Source of the DNA: Streptomyces sp. 11x1
GTDB lineage: Bacteria; Actinomycetota; Actinomycetes; Streptomycetales; Streptomycetaceae
Direction: 5' to 3'
Length of the DNA: 64,000 bases
Assembly (NCBI RefSeq): GCF_032598905.1
Contig: NZ_CP122458.1
Location: forward strand, 5,853,001 to 5,917,000
In this document: positions 37,141-45,904 of the stretch, piece by piece
How positions within the stretch are numbered: the first letter of the stretch is position 1
Layout: every line of letters begins with the position of its first letter
Program-made: the position numbers and the translations under genes
Notes under the pieces: generated by a model
The model's database searches: none
Told to the model about the DNA's origin: nothing
What the model saw: only the letters and a program-made list of their open reading frames with translations

Positions 37141-38151
37141 TCACCCCGGCACCTCCGCCCTCTCCCGCCCCGCCTTCCCCCGCCCCACCTGTGTCCGTAC
37201 CGCCCCCATGCTCGCTCCGATGACCAGGGCGATCGCGAGGGCCTCGACGGTGGTGAGGGCCTGGTCGAGGATGAGGAAACCGGCGGTGGCGGCGATCGCG
37301 GGCTCCAGGCTCATGAGGATCGCGAAGGTGGGGGCGGGCAGCCGGCGCAGGGCGAGGAGTTCGAGGGTGTAGGGCAGGACGGAGGAGAGCACGGCGACGG
37401 CGGCGCCCAGGGCGAGTGTCGTCGGATCGAGGAGTCTGGCCCCTGATTCGACGATCCCCAGCGGCAGGAACAGCACCGCCGCGACGCCCATGGCCAACGC
37501 CAGCCCGTCGGCCTGCGGGAACCGCCGACCCGTACGCGCGCTGAAGACGATGTACAGGGCCCACGCCGACCCGGCGGCGAGGGCGAGGGCGAAGGCGATG
37601 CCGAGCGGGTCGAGGCCGCCGACGCCTCCGCCTCCCCCGAGCAGGAAGACGCCGCAGAGGGCCAGCCCGGCCCACACCACGTTCACCGCCCGCCGGGACG
37701 CGAGGACCGAGAGCGCCAGCGGGCCGAGCACCTCCAGGGTGACGGCGAGGCCGAGGGGGATACGGGCGAGGGCCTGGTAGAAGAGGCCGTTCATCGCGGC
37801 CATGGTGACGCCGAAGACGATCACGGTCCCCCAGTCGGTCCGAGAGTGCCCGCGCAGCCGGGGGCGGCAGATCACCAGCATCACCAGCGCGGCCACCGCG
37901 AGCCGCAGCGTCACCACCCCGAGCGCCCCGGCGCGCGGCATCAGCGTCACCGCGAGCGCCCCGCCGAACTGCACCGATATCCCCCCGGCCAGCACGAGCC
38001 CCACGGGTCCGAGGGAGCCCAGACCGCGCGCGGGGCGGGAGCCGCCGGAGCCGGAGCCGGAGCCGGAGCCGGGCACGGGCACGGGCACGGGGTCGGTCGA
38101 GGGTGCGGCCGCGGCGACGGGCGCGGACTGTTCAGCACGGGGGAGTGTCAC
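37141..38151 (-). CDS. EamA/RhaT-family (DMT) transporter
   Basis: GTG 38151 (VTLPRAEQSAPV) gives 336 residues; a start 12 codons earlier is possible. A cytoplasmic N-terminus with an alternating Gly-Ser linker is followed by ten predicted membrane segments in two EamA halves (GLVLAGGISVQFGGALAVTLM to LALCGVFLLGGG, and DPLGIAFALALAAGSAWALYIVF to ALVIGASMGAVRTQ). It resembles RhtA-type exporters of amino acids. The upstream CTTGACAGTGCAAG (about 38168-38181) lies where an operator would be expected. Substrate unknown. Confidence 0.87.
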   Translation of the reverse strand: MTLPRAEQSAPVAAAAPSTDPVPVPVPGSGSGSGSGGSRPARGLGSLGPVGLVLAGGISVQFGGALAVTLMPRAGALGVVTLRLAVAALVMLVICRPRLRGHSRTDWGTVIVFGVTMAAMNGLFYQALARIPLGLAVTLEVLGPLALSVLASRRAVNVVWAGLALCGVFLLGGGGGVGGLDPLGIAFALALAAGSAWALYIVFSARTGRRFPQADGLALAMGVAAVLFLPLGIVESGARLLDPTTLALGAAVAVLSSVLPYTLELLALRRLPAPTFAILMSLEPAIAATAGFLILDQALTTVEALAIALVIGASMGAVRTQVGRGKAGRERAEVPG

Positions 38152-38275
38152 GTCGTTCAGTATGGAGGACTTGACAGTGCAAGGCAATGGACTAAGTCAG
38201 GCATGTAGTCGCTATCACCCCTTACCTTGATAGCTTCGATACCGGGCCACGGCCCCGAATTCGCCCCGCAAAAAT

Positions 38276-38292
38276 GCAAGCACGCTTGCTTG
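38276..38292 (+). promoter_or_regulatory. TetR-type operator of the acyl-CoA operon
   Basis: Two overlapping perfect palindromes, GCAAGC-AC-GCTTGC (38276-38289) and CAAGCA-CGCT-TGCTTG (38277-38292), lie 28 bp before the first gene. The form is like operators bound by TetR proteins of acyl-CoA and branched-chain catabolism, and such a gene closes this operon (48204). Confidence 0.65.
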
Positions 38293-38320
38293 TTTCTTCG
38301 GTCGCTGCCATGCTCCCCCC

Positions 38321-39118
38321 ATGGCCGACCCCACGCCCGTGATTGACGATCTCCGTGCCGAGAGTCAGGAACTCGACCTGCTCGTGGCCGAGTTGAGCCC
38401 GGAGCGGTGGGCGCTCACAACGCCCGCGCCCGGCTGGACCGTCGCCCACCAGATCGCCCACCTCGCCTGGACGGACCACTCCTCCGTGCTGGCGGTGACC
38501 GACCAGGCCGCCTTCGCCCGCGAGGTCGAGAGCGCGCTGACCGCGCCCGGCGACTTCGTGGACCGGGGTGCCGAGGACGGCGCCGACAAGGCGCCCGCGG
38601 AACTGCTCGCGGACTGGCGGGCCGGCCGCGAGGCCCTGGAGGCCGCCCTGCGCGCGGCACCCGAGGGCGCGCGGTTCCCCTGGTACGGCCCGCCCATGTC
38701 CACCGCCTCCATGGCGACCGCCCGCCTCATGGAGACCTGGGCCCACGGTCTCGACGTCGCCGACGCGCTGGGCGTCCCCCGGATCAGCCCCGGCGACCGC
38801 CTCCGGCACATCGTCCGACTCGGCATCCGCACCCGCGACTTCGCCTTCGGCGTGCACGGGCTGACCCCGCCCTTCGAGGAGTTCCGCGTCGAACTCACCA
38901 GTCCTGACGGCGAGTTGTGGGCGTACGGCCCCGAGGACGCCACCGACCGTGTCAGCGGTCCCGCCCTCGACCTCTGCCTCCTGGTCACCCAGCGCGCCCA
39001 TCGCGCCGACCTCGCCCTCCACGCCGAGGGCTCCGACGCCGACCGCTGGCTGGACATCGCCCAGGCCTTCGCGGGCCCGCCGGGCACCGGGCGCGCCGCG
39101 AAGGAAGCCACCCCGTGA
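38321..39118 (+). CDS. TIGR03084-family metal-binding protein
   Basis: A 265-residue member of the DinB/mycothiol-dependent maleylpyruvate isomerase fold: [19 protein letters not shown] carries the metal-ligand His, and [15 protein letters not shown] the second His pair. TIGR03084 proteins are found beside AtuA-like and carboxylase genes in actinobacteria; their reaction is unknown. First gene of the operon, coupled to the next by GTGA at 39115. Confidence 0.88.
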   Translation: MADPTPVIDDLRAESQELDLLVAELSPERWALTTPAPGWTVAHQIAHLAWTDHSSVLAVTDQAAFAREVESALTAPGDFVDRGAEDGADKAPAELLADWRAGREALEAALRAAPEGARFPWYGPPMSTASMATARLMETWAHGLDVADALGVPRISPGDRLRHIVRLGIRTRDFAFGVHGLTPPFEEFRVELTSPDGELWAYGPEDATDRVSGPALDLCLLVTQRAHRADLALHAEGSDADRWLDIAQAFAGPPGTGRAAKEATP

Positions 39119-40815
39119 CGGCGGCGGCCCTCCGCATAGGCAACGCCTCCGGCTTCTACGGCGACCGCTTCGACGCCATGCGCGAGATGCTCACCGGCGG
39201 CGAACTCGACGTCCTCACCGGCGACTACCTGGCCGAGCTGACCATGCTCATCCTCGGCCGTGACCGCCTGAAGGACCCCACGGCCGGGTACGCCCGCACA
39301 TTCCTGCGCCAACTGGAGGAGTGCCTGGGGCTCGCGCACGAGCGCGGCGTGCGGATCGTCGCCAACGCCGGTGGCCTCAATCCCGCCGGACTCGCCGACG
39401 CCGTACGGGAGTTGGCGGGCCGGCTCGGCATCCCCGTCCGGGTCGCGCACGTCGAGGGCGACGATCTGACCACCGACCACTCCGGCACCCTCGCCGCCCA
39501 CGCCTACCTCGGCGGCTTCGGCATCGCCGCCTGTCTGCGGGAGGGCGCCGACGTCGTGGTCACCGGCCGGGTCACGGACGCGGCCCTGGTGACCGGGCCC
39601 GCCGCCGCGCACTTCGGCTGGGGGCCGGGGGAGTACGACCGCCTCGCGGGCGCCGTCGTCGCCGGACACATCCTGGAGTGCGGGGCGCAGGCGACCGGCG
39701 GCAACTACGCGTTCTTCCACGAGTCCACCCCGGCCGCCCTTCGCCACCCCGGCTTCCCCCTCGCCGAACTCCACGCCGACGGCATGGCCGTGATCACCAA
39801 ACACCCCGGCACCGGCGGTCTCGTCGACGTCGGCACGGTCACCGCGCAGCTCCTCTACGAGACGGGCGGTGCCCGGTACGCGGGCCCCGACGTCACCGCC
39901 CGCCTCGACACGATCACCCTCACCCAGGACGGCCCCGACCGGGTCCGTGTCCACGGCGTACGCGGCGAGGCCCCGCCCCCGACCCTCAAGGTCGGCCTCA
40001 ACCGGCTCGGCGGCTTCCGCAACGAGGTCACCTTCGTCCTGACCGGCCTGGAGATCGAACGCAAGGCCGCCCTCGTCCGCGATCAGCTGGAGACCGCGAT
40101 CGCCGCCGCCAAGTCCCGTCCCGCGCACGTGGACTGGGAGCTGTCCCGCACCGACCGGCCCGACGCCCGTACCGAGGAGACCGCCAGCGCCCTCCTCCGG
40201 CTCGTCGTCCGCGACCCCGACCAGAACACCGTCGGCCGGGCCCTCAGCGGGGCCGCCGTGGAGCTGGCCCTCGCGAGCTACCCCGGCTTCCACGTCCTGG
40301 CACCGCCCGGAAAGGGCGCACCCTACGGTGTGTTCGAGGCGGCTCACGTCGGCCAGGACACGGTCGAGCACCTCGCCGTCCTCCATGACGGCCGCCGGGT
40401 CCCCGTGCCCCCGGCCGGCGACCACCTCGTCCTGCGGCCCGTCGACGAGCCGCCGCTCCCGGAGCCGCTGCCGCAAGGGCTCCCCACCCGCCGCGCACCC
40501 CTCGGCCTCGTCGTCGGGGCCCGCAGCGGGGACAAGGGCGGCAACGCCAACATCGGCCTCTGGGCCCGCACGGACGACGCGTGGCGGTGGCTGGCCCACA
40601 CCCTCACCACCGACCGGCTCCGCGCGCTCCTCCCGGAGACGGCCGACCTGCCGGTCACCAGGCACACGCTGCCGAACCTGCGCGCCCTCAACTTCGAGAT
40701 CGCCGGCATCCTCGGCGAGGGCGTCGCCTCGCAGGCCCGCTTCGACCCCCAGGCCAAGGCCCTCGGCGAATGGCTCCGCTCCCGCCACCTGGACATCCCG
40801 GAGGCCCTGCTGTGA
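39115..40815 (+). CDS. AtuA-family (DUF1446) acyclic terpene utilisation protein
   Basis: GTG 39115 overlaps the upstream stop (GTGA) and gives 566 residues. Conserved features include [20 protein letters not shown] at the start, [34 protein letters not shown] and [19 protein letters not shown]. AtuA belongs to the citronellol/geraniol degradation pathway of Pseudomonas, although its exact reaction is unproven. Here it sits between a TIGR03084 gene and biotin-carboxylase genes, as Atu proteins often do. The last 36 bp of the gene are the first unit of the tandem array at 40776-41080. Confidence 0.9.
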   Translation: MTAAALRIGNASGFYGDRFDAMREMLTGGELDVLTGDYLAELTMLILGRDRLKDPTAGYARTFLRQLEECLGLAHERGVRIVANAGGLNPAGLADAVRELAGRLGIPVRVAHVEGDDLTTDHSGTLAAHAYLGGFGIAACLREGADVVVTGRVTDAALVTGPAAAHFGWGPGEYDRLAGAVVAGHILECGAQATGGNYAFFHESTPAALRHPGFPLAELHADGMAVITKHPGTGGLVDVGTVTAQLLYETGGARYAGPDVTARLDTITLTQDGPDRVRVHGVRGEAPPPTLKVGLNRLGGFRNEVTFVLTGLEIERKAALVRDQLETAIAAAKSRPAHVDWELSRTDRPDARTEETASALLRLVVRDPDQNTVGRALSGAAVELALASYPGFHVLAPPGKGAPYGVFEAAHVGQDTVEHLAVLHDGRRVPVPPAGDHLVLRPVDEPPLPEPLPQGLPTRRAPLGLVVGARSGDKGGNANIGLWARTDDAWRWLAHTLTTDRLRALLPETADLPVTRHTLPNLRALNFEIAGILGEGVASQARFDPQAKALGEWLRSRHLDIPEALL

Positions 40816-41045
40816 ACGCCCGTCACTTGGGCCTCCCGGAGGGCTCTCCGGCGACCGCCCGCCACCTGGACGTCCGGAAGGGCCTCCTGCGACCGCCCGC
40901 CGCCCGGACATTCCGGAGATTCTGCTGTGACCGTCCGCCGCCCGGACCTCCCGAGGGTTCTGCTGTGACTGCCTGCCACTTGGACCTCCCGCAGGGCTCT
41001 CCGGCGACCGCCCGCCGCCTGGACACACCGGAGGTCCATCCGTGA
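40812..41045 (+). CDS. Small repeat-derived ORF between atuA-like and carboxylase genes
   Basis: GTG 40812 overlaps the AtuA-like stop (GTGA) and opens a 77-residue frame ([20 protein letters not shown] to LDTPEVHP) that runs through the tandem array and ends in TGA 41043-41045. The protein is low-complexity and Pro/Arg-rich with no known domain. It may only serve to carry ribosomes across the array. Whether it is translated to a stable product is unknown. Confidence 0.35.
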   Translation: MNARHLGLPEGSPATARHLDVRKGLLRPPAARTFRRFCCDRPPPGPPEGSAVTACHLDLPQGSPATARRLDTPEVHP

Positions 41046-41080
41046 CCGCCCGCCGCCAGCCCGAGGAGGCCCTCCGGTGA
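41042..41080 (+). CDS. 12-residue coupling mini-ORF
   Basis: GTG 41042 overlaps the preceding TGA, reads VTARRQPEEALR and ends at TGA 41078-41080, which in turn overlaps GTG 41077 of the carboxylase beta gene. GAGGAGG at about 41064 inside it is the ribosome site for that gene. Confidence 0.35.
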   Translation: MTARRQPEEALR

Positions 41081-42675
41081 CCGTCCTCGCCTCCGCCCTC
41101 GACCTGGGCGCCCCCGACCACGTCGCGAACCGCGAGGCCATGCTCGCCCGGCTCGCCGAACTCGACGCCGAGCACGCGAAGGCCCTCGCGGGAGGCGGTG
41201 AGAAGTACACCGCCCGCCACCGGGGACGCGGCAAGCTCCTCGCCCGCGAGCGCATCGAACTGCTCCTCGACCCCGACACCCCCTTCCTGGAGCTGTCGCC
41301 GCTCGCCGCCTGGGGCAGCGAGTACACGGTCGGCGCCTCGCTCGTCACCGGCGTCGGGATCGTCGAGGGCGTCGAGTGCCTGATCACCGCCAACGACCCG
41401 ACCGTACGCGGTGGCGCGAGCAACCCGTGGAGCCTGAAGAAGGCCCTCCGGGCCAACGACATCGCCCTCGCCAACCGGTTGCCCTGCATCAGTCTGGTGG
41501 AGTCCGGAGGGGCCGATCTCCCCTCCCAGAAGGAGATCTTCATCCCCGGCGGCGCGATCTTCCGCGACCTCACCCGGCTCTCCGCCGCCGGCATCCCCAC
41601 CGTCGCCGTCGTCTTCGGCAACTCCACCGCCGGTGGCGCGTACGTCCCCGGCATGTCCGACCACGTGATCATGGTCAAGGAGCGGGCGAAGGTGTTCCTC
41701 GGCGGCCCGCCCCTGGTCAAGATGGCCACCGGCGAGGAGAGCGACGACGAGTCGCTGGGCGGCGCCGAGATGCACGCGCGCGTGTCGGGCCTCGCGGACC
41801 ACTTCGCCGTCGACGAACCGGACGCCCTGCGCCAGGCCCGCCGGGTCGTCGCCCGCCTCAACCACCGCAAGGCGTACGCCGACCCGGCCCCGGCCGCGCC
41901 CCCGAAGTACGACCCGGAGGAACTGCTCGGCATCGTCCCCGGCGACCTGAAGGTGCCCTTCGACCCCCGCGAGGTCATCGCGCGGATCGTCGACGCCTCC
42001 GACTTCGACGAGTTCAAGCCCCTCTACGGCACCAGCCTCACCACCGGCTGGGCCACCCTCCACGGCTATCCGCTCGGCATCCTCGCCAACGCCCAAGGGG
42101 TCCTCTTCAGCGAGGAGTCCCAGAAGGCCGCCCAGTTCATCCAGCTCGCCAACCAGCGCGACATCCCGCTGCTCTTCCTGCACAACACCACCGGCTACAT
42201 GGTCGGCAAGGAGTACGAGCAGGGCGGCATCATCAAGCACGGCGCGATGATGATCAACGCGGTGAGCAACAGCCGGGTGCCCCACCTGTCCGTCCTCATG
42301 GGAGCGTCGTACGGCGCCGGTCACTACGGCATGTGCGGCCGCGCCTACGACCCCCGCTTCCTCTTCGCCTGGCCCAGCGCCAAGTCGGCCGTGATGGGCC
42401 CGCAGCAACTGGCGGGCGTCCTGTCGATCGTGGCCCGCCAGTCGGCGACGGCCAAGGGACAGCCGTACGACGAGGACGCCGACGCCGCGCTGCGCGCGAT
42501 GGTGGAGCAGCAGATCGAGTCCGAGTCGCTCCCGATGTTCCTGTCCGGACGGCTGTACGACGACGGGGTCATCGACCCCCGCGACACCCGCACCGTCCTC
42601 GGCCTGTGCCTGTCCGCGATCCACACGGCCCCCTACGAGGGCGCACGTGGCGGCTTCGGCGTCTTCCGGATGTGA
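41077..42675 (+). CDS. Acyl-CoA carboxylase beta (carboxyltransferase) subunit
   Basis: A 532-residue carboxyltransferase of the methylcrotonyl/geranyl-CoA carboxylase type rather than the propionyl type. Motifs: GRGKLLARERIELLLDPDTPFLELS, GGASNPWSLKKALRA, LVESGGADLPSQKEIF, NSTAGGAYVPGMSD, TTGYMVGKEYEQGGIIKHGAMM and GASYGAGHYGMCGRAYDPRF. It transfers carboxylate from biotin to the gamma carbon of an unsaturated acyl-CoA. It works with the biotin carboxylase at 42690. Confidence 0.92.
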   Translation: MTVLASALDLGAPDHVANREAMLARLAELDAEHAKALAGGGEKYTARHRGRGKLLARERIELLLDPDTPFLELSPLAAWGSEYTVGASLVTGVGIVEGVECLITANDPTVRGGASNPWSLKKALRANDIALANRLPCISLVESGGADLPSQKEIFIPGGAIFRDLTRLSAAGIPTVAVVFGNSTAGGAYVPGMSDHVIMVKERAKVFLGGPPLVKMATGEESDDESLGGAEMHARVSGLADHFAVDEPDALRQARRVVARLNHRKAYADPAPAAPPKYDPEELLGIVPGDLKVPFDPREVIARIVDASDFDEFKPLYGTSLTTGWATLHGYPLGILANAQGVLFSEESQKAAQFIQLANQRDIPLLFLHNTTGYMVGKEYEQGGIIKHGAMMINAVSNSRVPHLSVLMGASYGAGHYGMCGRAYDPRFLFAWPSAKSAVMGPQQLAGVLSIVARQSATAKGQPYDEDADAALRAMVEQQIESESLPMFLSGRLYDDGVIDPRDTRTVLGLCLSAIHTAPYEGARGGFGVFRM

Positions 42676-42689
42676 GGTTGTCTCTCTTG

Positions 42690-44603
42690 ATGTCTCCTGT
42701 GATGTCTCCCGTGACCGCACCAGTGATCCAGACGATCGACTCCGTCCTCGTCGCCAACCGCGGCGAGATCGCCTGCCGTATCTTCCGCACCTGCGCCGAC
42801 CTGGGCATCCGCACGGTCGCCGTGCACTCCGACGCCGACGCGTACGCCCTGCACACGCGCACGGCCGACACGGCCGTACGGCTGCCGGGCGCGGCCTCCG
42901 CCGACACCTATCTGCGCGGCGACCTGATCGTGAAGGCGGCCCTCGCCGCCGACGCCGGCGCCGTCCACCCCGGCTACGGCTTCCTCTCCGAGAACGCGGA
43001 CTTCGCCCGTGCCGTCCTGGACGCGGGCCTCGTCTGGATCGGCCCGCCCCCCGAGGCGATCGAGGCGATGGCGTCCAAGACCCGCGCCAAGGAACTCATG
43101 GGCCTGGCGCCCCTGGACGCGGCCGAGGTCACCGGGGACGACCTGCCGGTCCTGGTGAAGGCGGCGGCGGGCGGCGGCGGACGCGGCATGCGCGTCGTAC
43201 GCCACCTGACAGACCTGCCCGCCGCCCTGGAGAGCGCCCGCGCCGAGGCCGCGAGCGCCTTCGGCGACGGCGAGGTCTTCGTCGAGCCGTATCTGGAGAA
43301 CGGCCGTCACGTCGAGGTCCAGATCCTCGCCGACACCCACGGCACCGTCTGGCCGCTGGGCACCCGCGACTGCTCCCTCCAACGCCGCCACCAGAAGGTG
43401 ATCGAGGAGGCCCCGGCCCCCGCCCTGCCCGACGCGCTCACCGAGGAACTCCACACGCTGGCCGTACGCGCCGCGCGCGCCGTCGACTACGTCGGCGCGG
43501 GCACCGTCGAGTTCCTCGTCTCCGCCGGCCGGGCCCACTTCCTGGAGATGAACACCCGCCTCCAGGTCGAACACCCGGTGACCGAAGCCGTCTTCGGCCT
43601 CGACCTGGTCGCCGAACAGATCCGCGTCGCCGAGGGCCACGCCCTGCCCGCCGACCCCCCACCCGCACGCGGCCACGCCATCGAGGCCCGCCTCTACGCC
43701 GAGGACCCGGCCCGCGACTGGACCCCACAGACCGGCACCCTGCACCGACTGGCCGTCCCCGGGGCCGTCTCGTACGGCATCCGCCTGGACACCGGATACG
43801 AGGACGGCGACACGATCGGCGTCCACTACGACCCGATGCTCGCCAAGCTGATCGCCCACGCCCCCACCCGGGCGGAGGCGATCCGCAGGCTGGCTGGCGC
43901 CCTGGACCGGGCGACGATCCACGGCCCGACCACGAACCGGGCCCTGCTGGTGAACTCCCTGCGCCACGAGGAGTTCACGTCCGCCCGCATGGACACGGGC
44001 TTCTACGACCGCCACCTCGACGCCCTCACCGCCAAGACCCCCGACCCGCACGCCCCGCTGGCCGCCGCCCTCGCGGACGCCGCCGCCGGGGGCGACCCCC
44101 GCTTCGGCGGCTGGCGCAACGTGCCCTCCCAGCCCCAGACCAAGCGGTACCTGATGGCGGGGGAGGAGCACGAGGTCCACTACCGCCACACCAGGACCGG
44201 CCCGGAGGCGGACGACGTCCGAGTCGTCCACGCCGACCCCGGGCGCGTGGTCCTCGAAGTGGACGGCGTCCAACGAAAGTTCGAGGTGGCCCGCTACGGC
44301 GACGACATCCACGTCAACGCCACCCCCCTCACCGCCCTCCCCCGCTTCCCCGACCCCACCACCCAACAGGCCCCCGGCTCCCTCCTGGCCCCCATGCCGG
44401 GCACGGTCGTCCGCGTGGCGGAGACGCTGAAGCAGGGCTCGACCGTGGAGGCGGGCCAACCCCTGCTCTGGCTGGAGGCGATGAAGATGGAACACAAGAT
44501 CACAGCCCCGGCGACGGGCACGCTGACGGCCCTGCACGTGGCTGTAGGACAGCAGGTCGAGATGGGCGCCCTCTTGGCCGTGGTCGAGGAGCAGCCCACC
44601 TAA
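42690..44603 (+). CDS. Acyl-CoA carboxylase alpha subunit (biotin carboxylase + BCCP)
   Basis: From ATG 42690 the protein has 637 residues; ATG 42702 or GTG 42711 are alternatives, as the segment TGATGTCTCC is directly repeated at the start. The biotin-carboxylase domain has LVANRGEIACRIFRTC, KAAAGGGGRGMRVV, QRRHQKVIEEAPAP and EMNTRLQVEHPVTE. A BT-type linker domain follows, then the biotinyl domain EAMKMEH with biotin Lys599. Together with the beta subunit it makes a two-subunit carboxylase. The gene is separated from the beta gene by only 14 bp. Confidence 0.93.
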   Translation: MSPVMSPVTAPVIQTIDSVLVANRGEIACRIFRTCADLGIRTVAVHSDADAYALHTRTADTAVRLPGAASADTYLRGDLIVKAALAADAGAVHPGYGFLSENADFARAVLDAGLVWIGPPPEAIEAMASKTRAKELMGLAPLDAAEVTGDDLPVLVKAAAGGGGRGMRVVRHLTDLPAALESARAEAASAFGDGEVFVEPYLENGRHVEVQILADTHGTVWPLGTRDCSLQRRHQKVIEEAPAPALPDALTEELHTLAVRAARAVDYVGAGTVEFLVSAGRAHFLEMNTRLQVEHPVTEAVFGLDLVAEQIRVAEGHALPADPPPARGHAIEARLYAEDPARDWTPQTGTLHRLAVPGAVSYGIRLDTGYEDGDTIGVHYDPMLAKLIAHAPTRAEAIRRLAGALDRATIHGPTTNRALLVNSLRHEEFTSARMDTGFYDRHLDALTAKTPDPHAPLAAALADAAAGGDPRFGGWRNVPSQPQTKRYLMAGEEHEVHYRHTRTGPEADDVRVVHADPGRVVLEVDGVQRKFEVARYGDDIHVNATPLTALPRFPDPTTQQAPGSLLAPMPGTVVRVAETLKQGSTVEAGQPLLWLEAMKMEHKITAPATGTLTALHVAVGQQVEMGALLAVVEEQPT

Positions 44604-44712
44604 AGGGGCGCGGGGCTGTGTCGATATGCGGCTCCGCCGCGCGGGCGCGACCAGCCACAACCCACCCGCACCCTCCTCCCAACGACTGGACCCTCCCCCT
44701 TAGGAGCCCCCG

Positions 44713-45876
44713 ATGTCCACGGCCCTCGAATCCGAAGAACACAAAGCCCTACGAGCCGCAGTCTCCGCCCTCGGAAAACGCTACGGCCGCGACTACATGG
44801 CCACGATCAACAAAGAGGGCCGTCACCCCGACGAACTCTGGTCCGAGGCCGCCGAACTCGGCTACCTGGGCGTCAACCTCCCCGAGGCCTACGGAGGCGG
44901 AGGCGGCGGCATCACCGAACTCTCCATCGTCCTGGAGGAACTCGGCACCGCGGGCTGCCCCCTCCTCATGCTGATCGTCTCCCCGGCGATCTGCGGCACG
45001 GTGATCGCACGCTTCGGTACGGAGGCCCAGAAACAAGCCTGGCTCCCCGGCCTCGCCGACGGCTCGCGCCTCATGGCCTTCGGCATCACCGAACCCGACG
45101 CCGGCTCCAACAGCCACCGCATCACCACCACGGCCCGCCGCGACGAAACCGGAGACTGGCTACTCACAGGCCGCAAGGTCTTCATCTCCGGCGTCGACCG
45201 GGCGGACGCCGTCCTCATCGTCGGCCGCACCGAGGACGCCCGCACCGGCACCCTCAAGCCCTGCCTCTTCATCGTCCCCACGGACACCCCCGGCTTCGAG
45301 TACCGCCGGATCGACATGGAACTCCGCGCCGCCGAGAAGCAGTTCGAGCTGACCTTCGACGACATCCGGCTCCCCGCCGACGCCCTGGTCGGCGACGAGA
45401 ACGCCGGCCTCCTCCAGCTCTTCGCCGGCCTCAACCCCGAGCGGATCATGACGGCCGCCTTCGCCATCGGCATGGCCAGGTACGCCCTCGCGAAAGCCGT
45501 CGAGTACGCCCGCGACCGCACGGTCTGGCGCCAGCCCATCGGCGCCCACCAGGCGATCGCCCACCCCCTCGCCCAGTCCCACATCGAACTCGAGCTGGCC
45601 CGTCTGATGACGCAGAAGGCGGCCCACCTCTACGACGCGGGCGACGACGCGGCGGCCGGCGAGGCCGCCAACATGGCCAAGTACGCGGCGGGCGAGGCCT
45701 GTGTGAAGGCCGTCGACCAGGCCGTGCACACCCTCGGCGGCAACGGCCTCACCGCCGAGTTCGGCCTCGCGTCGCTGATTACGGCCGCGCGCGTGTCTCG
45801 TATCGCGCCGGTGAGCCGGGAGATGATTCTCAACTACGTCTCCCACCAGACCCTGGGCCTGCCGAAGTCGTACTGA
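44713..45876 (+). CDS. Acyl-CoA dehydrogenase
   Basis: A 387-residue FAD enzyme with AFGITEPDAGSNSHRITTTA, GRKVFISGVDRAD, RTVWRQPIGAHQAIAHPLAQ and HTLGGNGLTAEFGLASLITAARVSRIAPVS. It would introduce the alpha-beta double bond needed before carboxylation or hydration. A ribosome site TTAGGAG precedes the start. The 109-bp gap before it holds AGGGGCGCGGGG (44606-44617), a piece of the dispersed palindrome. Confidence 0.92.
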   Translation: MSTALESEEHKALRAAVSALGKRYGRDYMATINKEGRHPDELWSEAAELGYLGVNLPEAYGGGGGGITELSIVLEELGTAGCPLLMLIVSPAICGTVIARFGTEAQKQAWLPGLADGSRLMAFGITEPDAGSNSHRITTTARRDETGDWLLTGRKVFISGVDRADAVLIVGRTEDARTGTLKPCLFIVPTDTPGFEYRRIDMELRAAEKQFELTFDDIRLPADALVGDENAGLLQLFAGLNPERIMTAAFAIGMARYALAKAVEYARDRTVWRQPIGAHQAIAHPLAQSHIELELARLMTQKAAHLYDAGDDAAAGEAANMAKYAAGEACVKAVDQAVHTLGGNGLTAEFGLASLITAARVSRIAPVSREMILNYVSHQTLGLPKSY

Positions 45877-45904
45877 CGGGCACCGTGTGGCGCGAGGAGG
45901 AACC

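Larger units (their letters stand above)
40776..41080 (+). repeat. Tandem array of about 39-bp coupling units
   Basis: The end of the AtuA-like gene, reading roughly CGCCACCTGGACATCCCGGA and then GCCCTGCTGTGA, is repeated about eight times up to the start of the carboxylase beta gene. Units are 35-39 bp, diverged, and most finish in GTGA or GCGA. The array replaces what would be a four-base overlap in a compact operon and carries two small GTG-started frames. Confidence 0.8.

Noticed and set aside
40776..41080. CRISPR-like or mobile repeat
   Set aside because: Units abut without spacers and derive from the end of the neighbouring coding sequence, so local tandem duplication explains them.
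41376..42689. N-terminal extension of the biotin carboxylase frame through the beta-subunit gene
   Set aside because: The extension lies wholly inside the carboxyltransferase gene in another frame and shows Arg-rich shadow composition; homology starts only at the VLVANRGE region.
38365..42720. 1451-codon open frame on the minus strand over the operon
   Set aside because: It is the complement of several real genes and even crosses their junctions; composition is typical of a GC-driven shadow.
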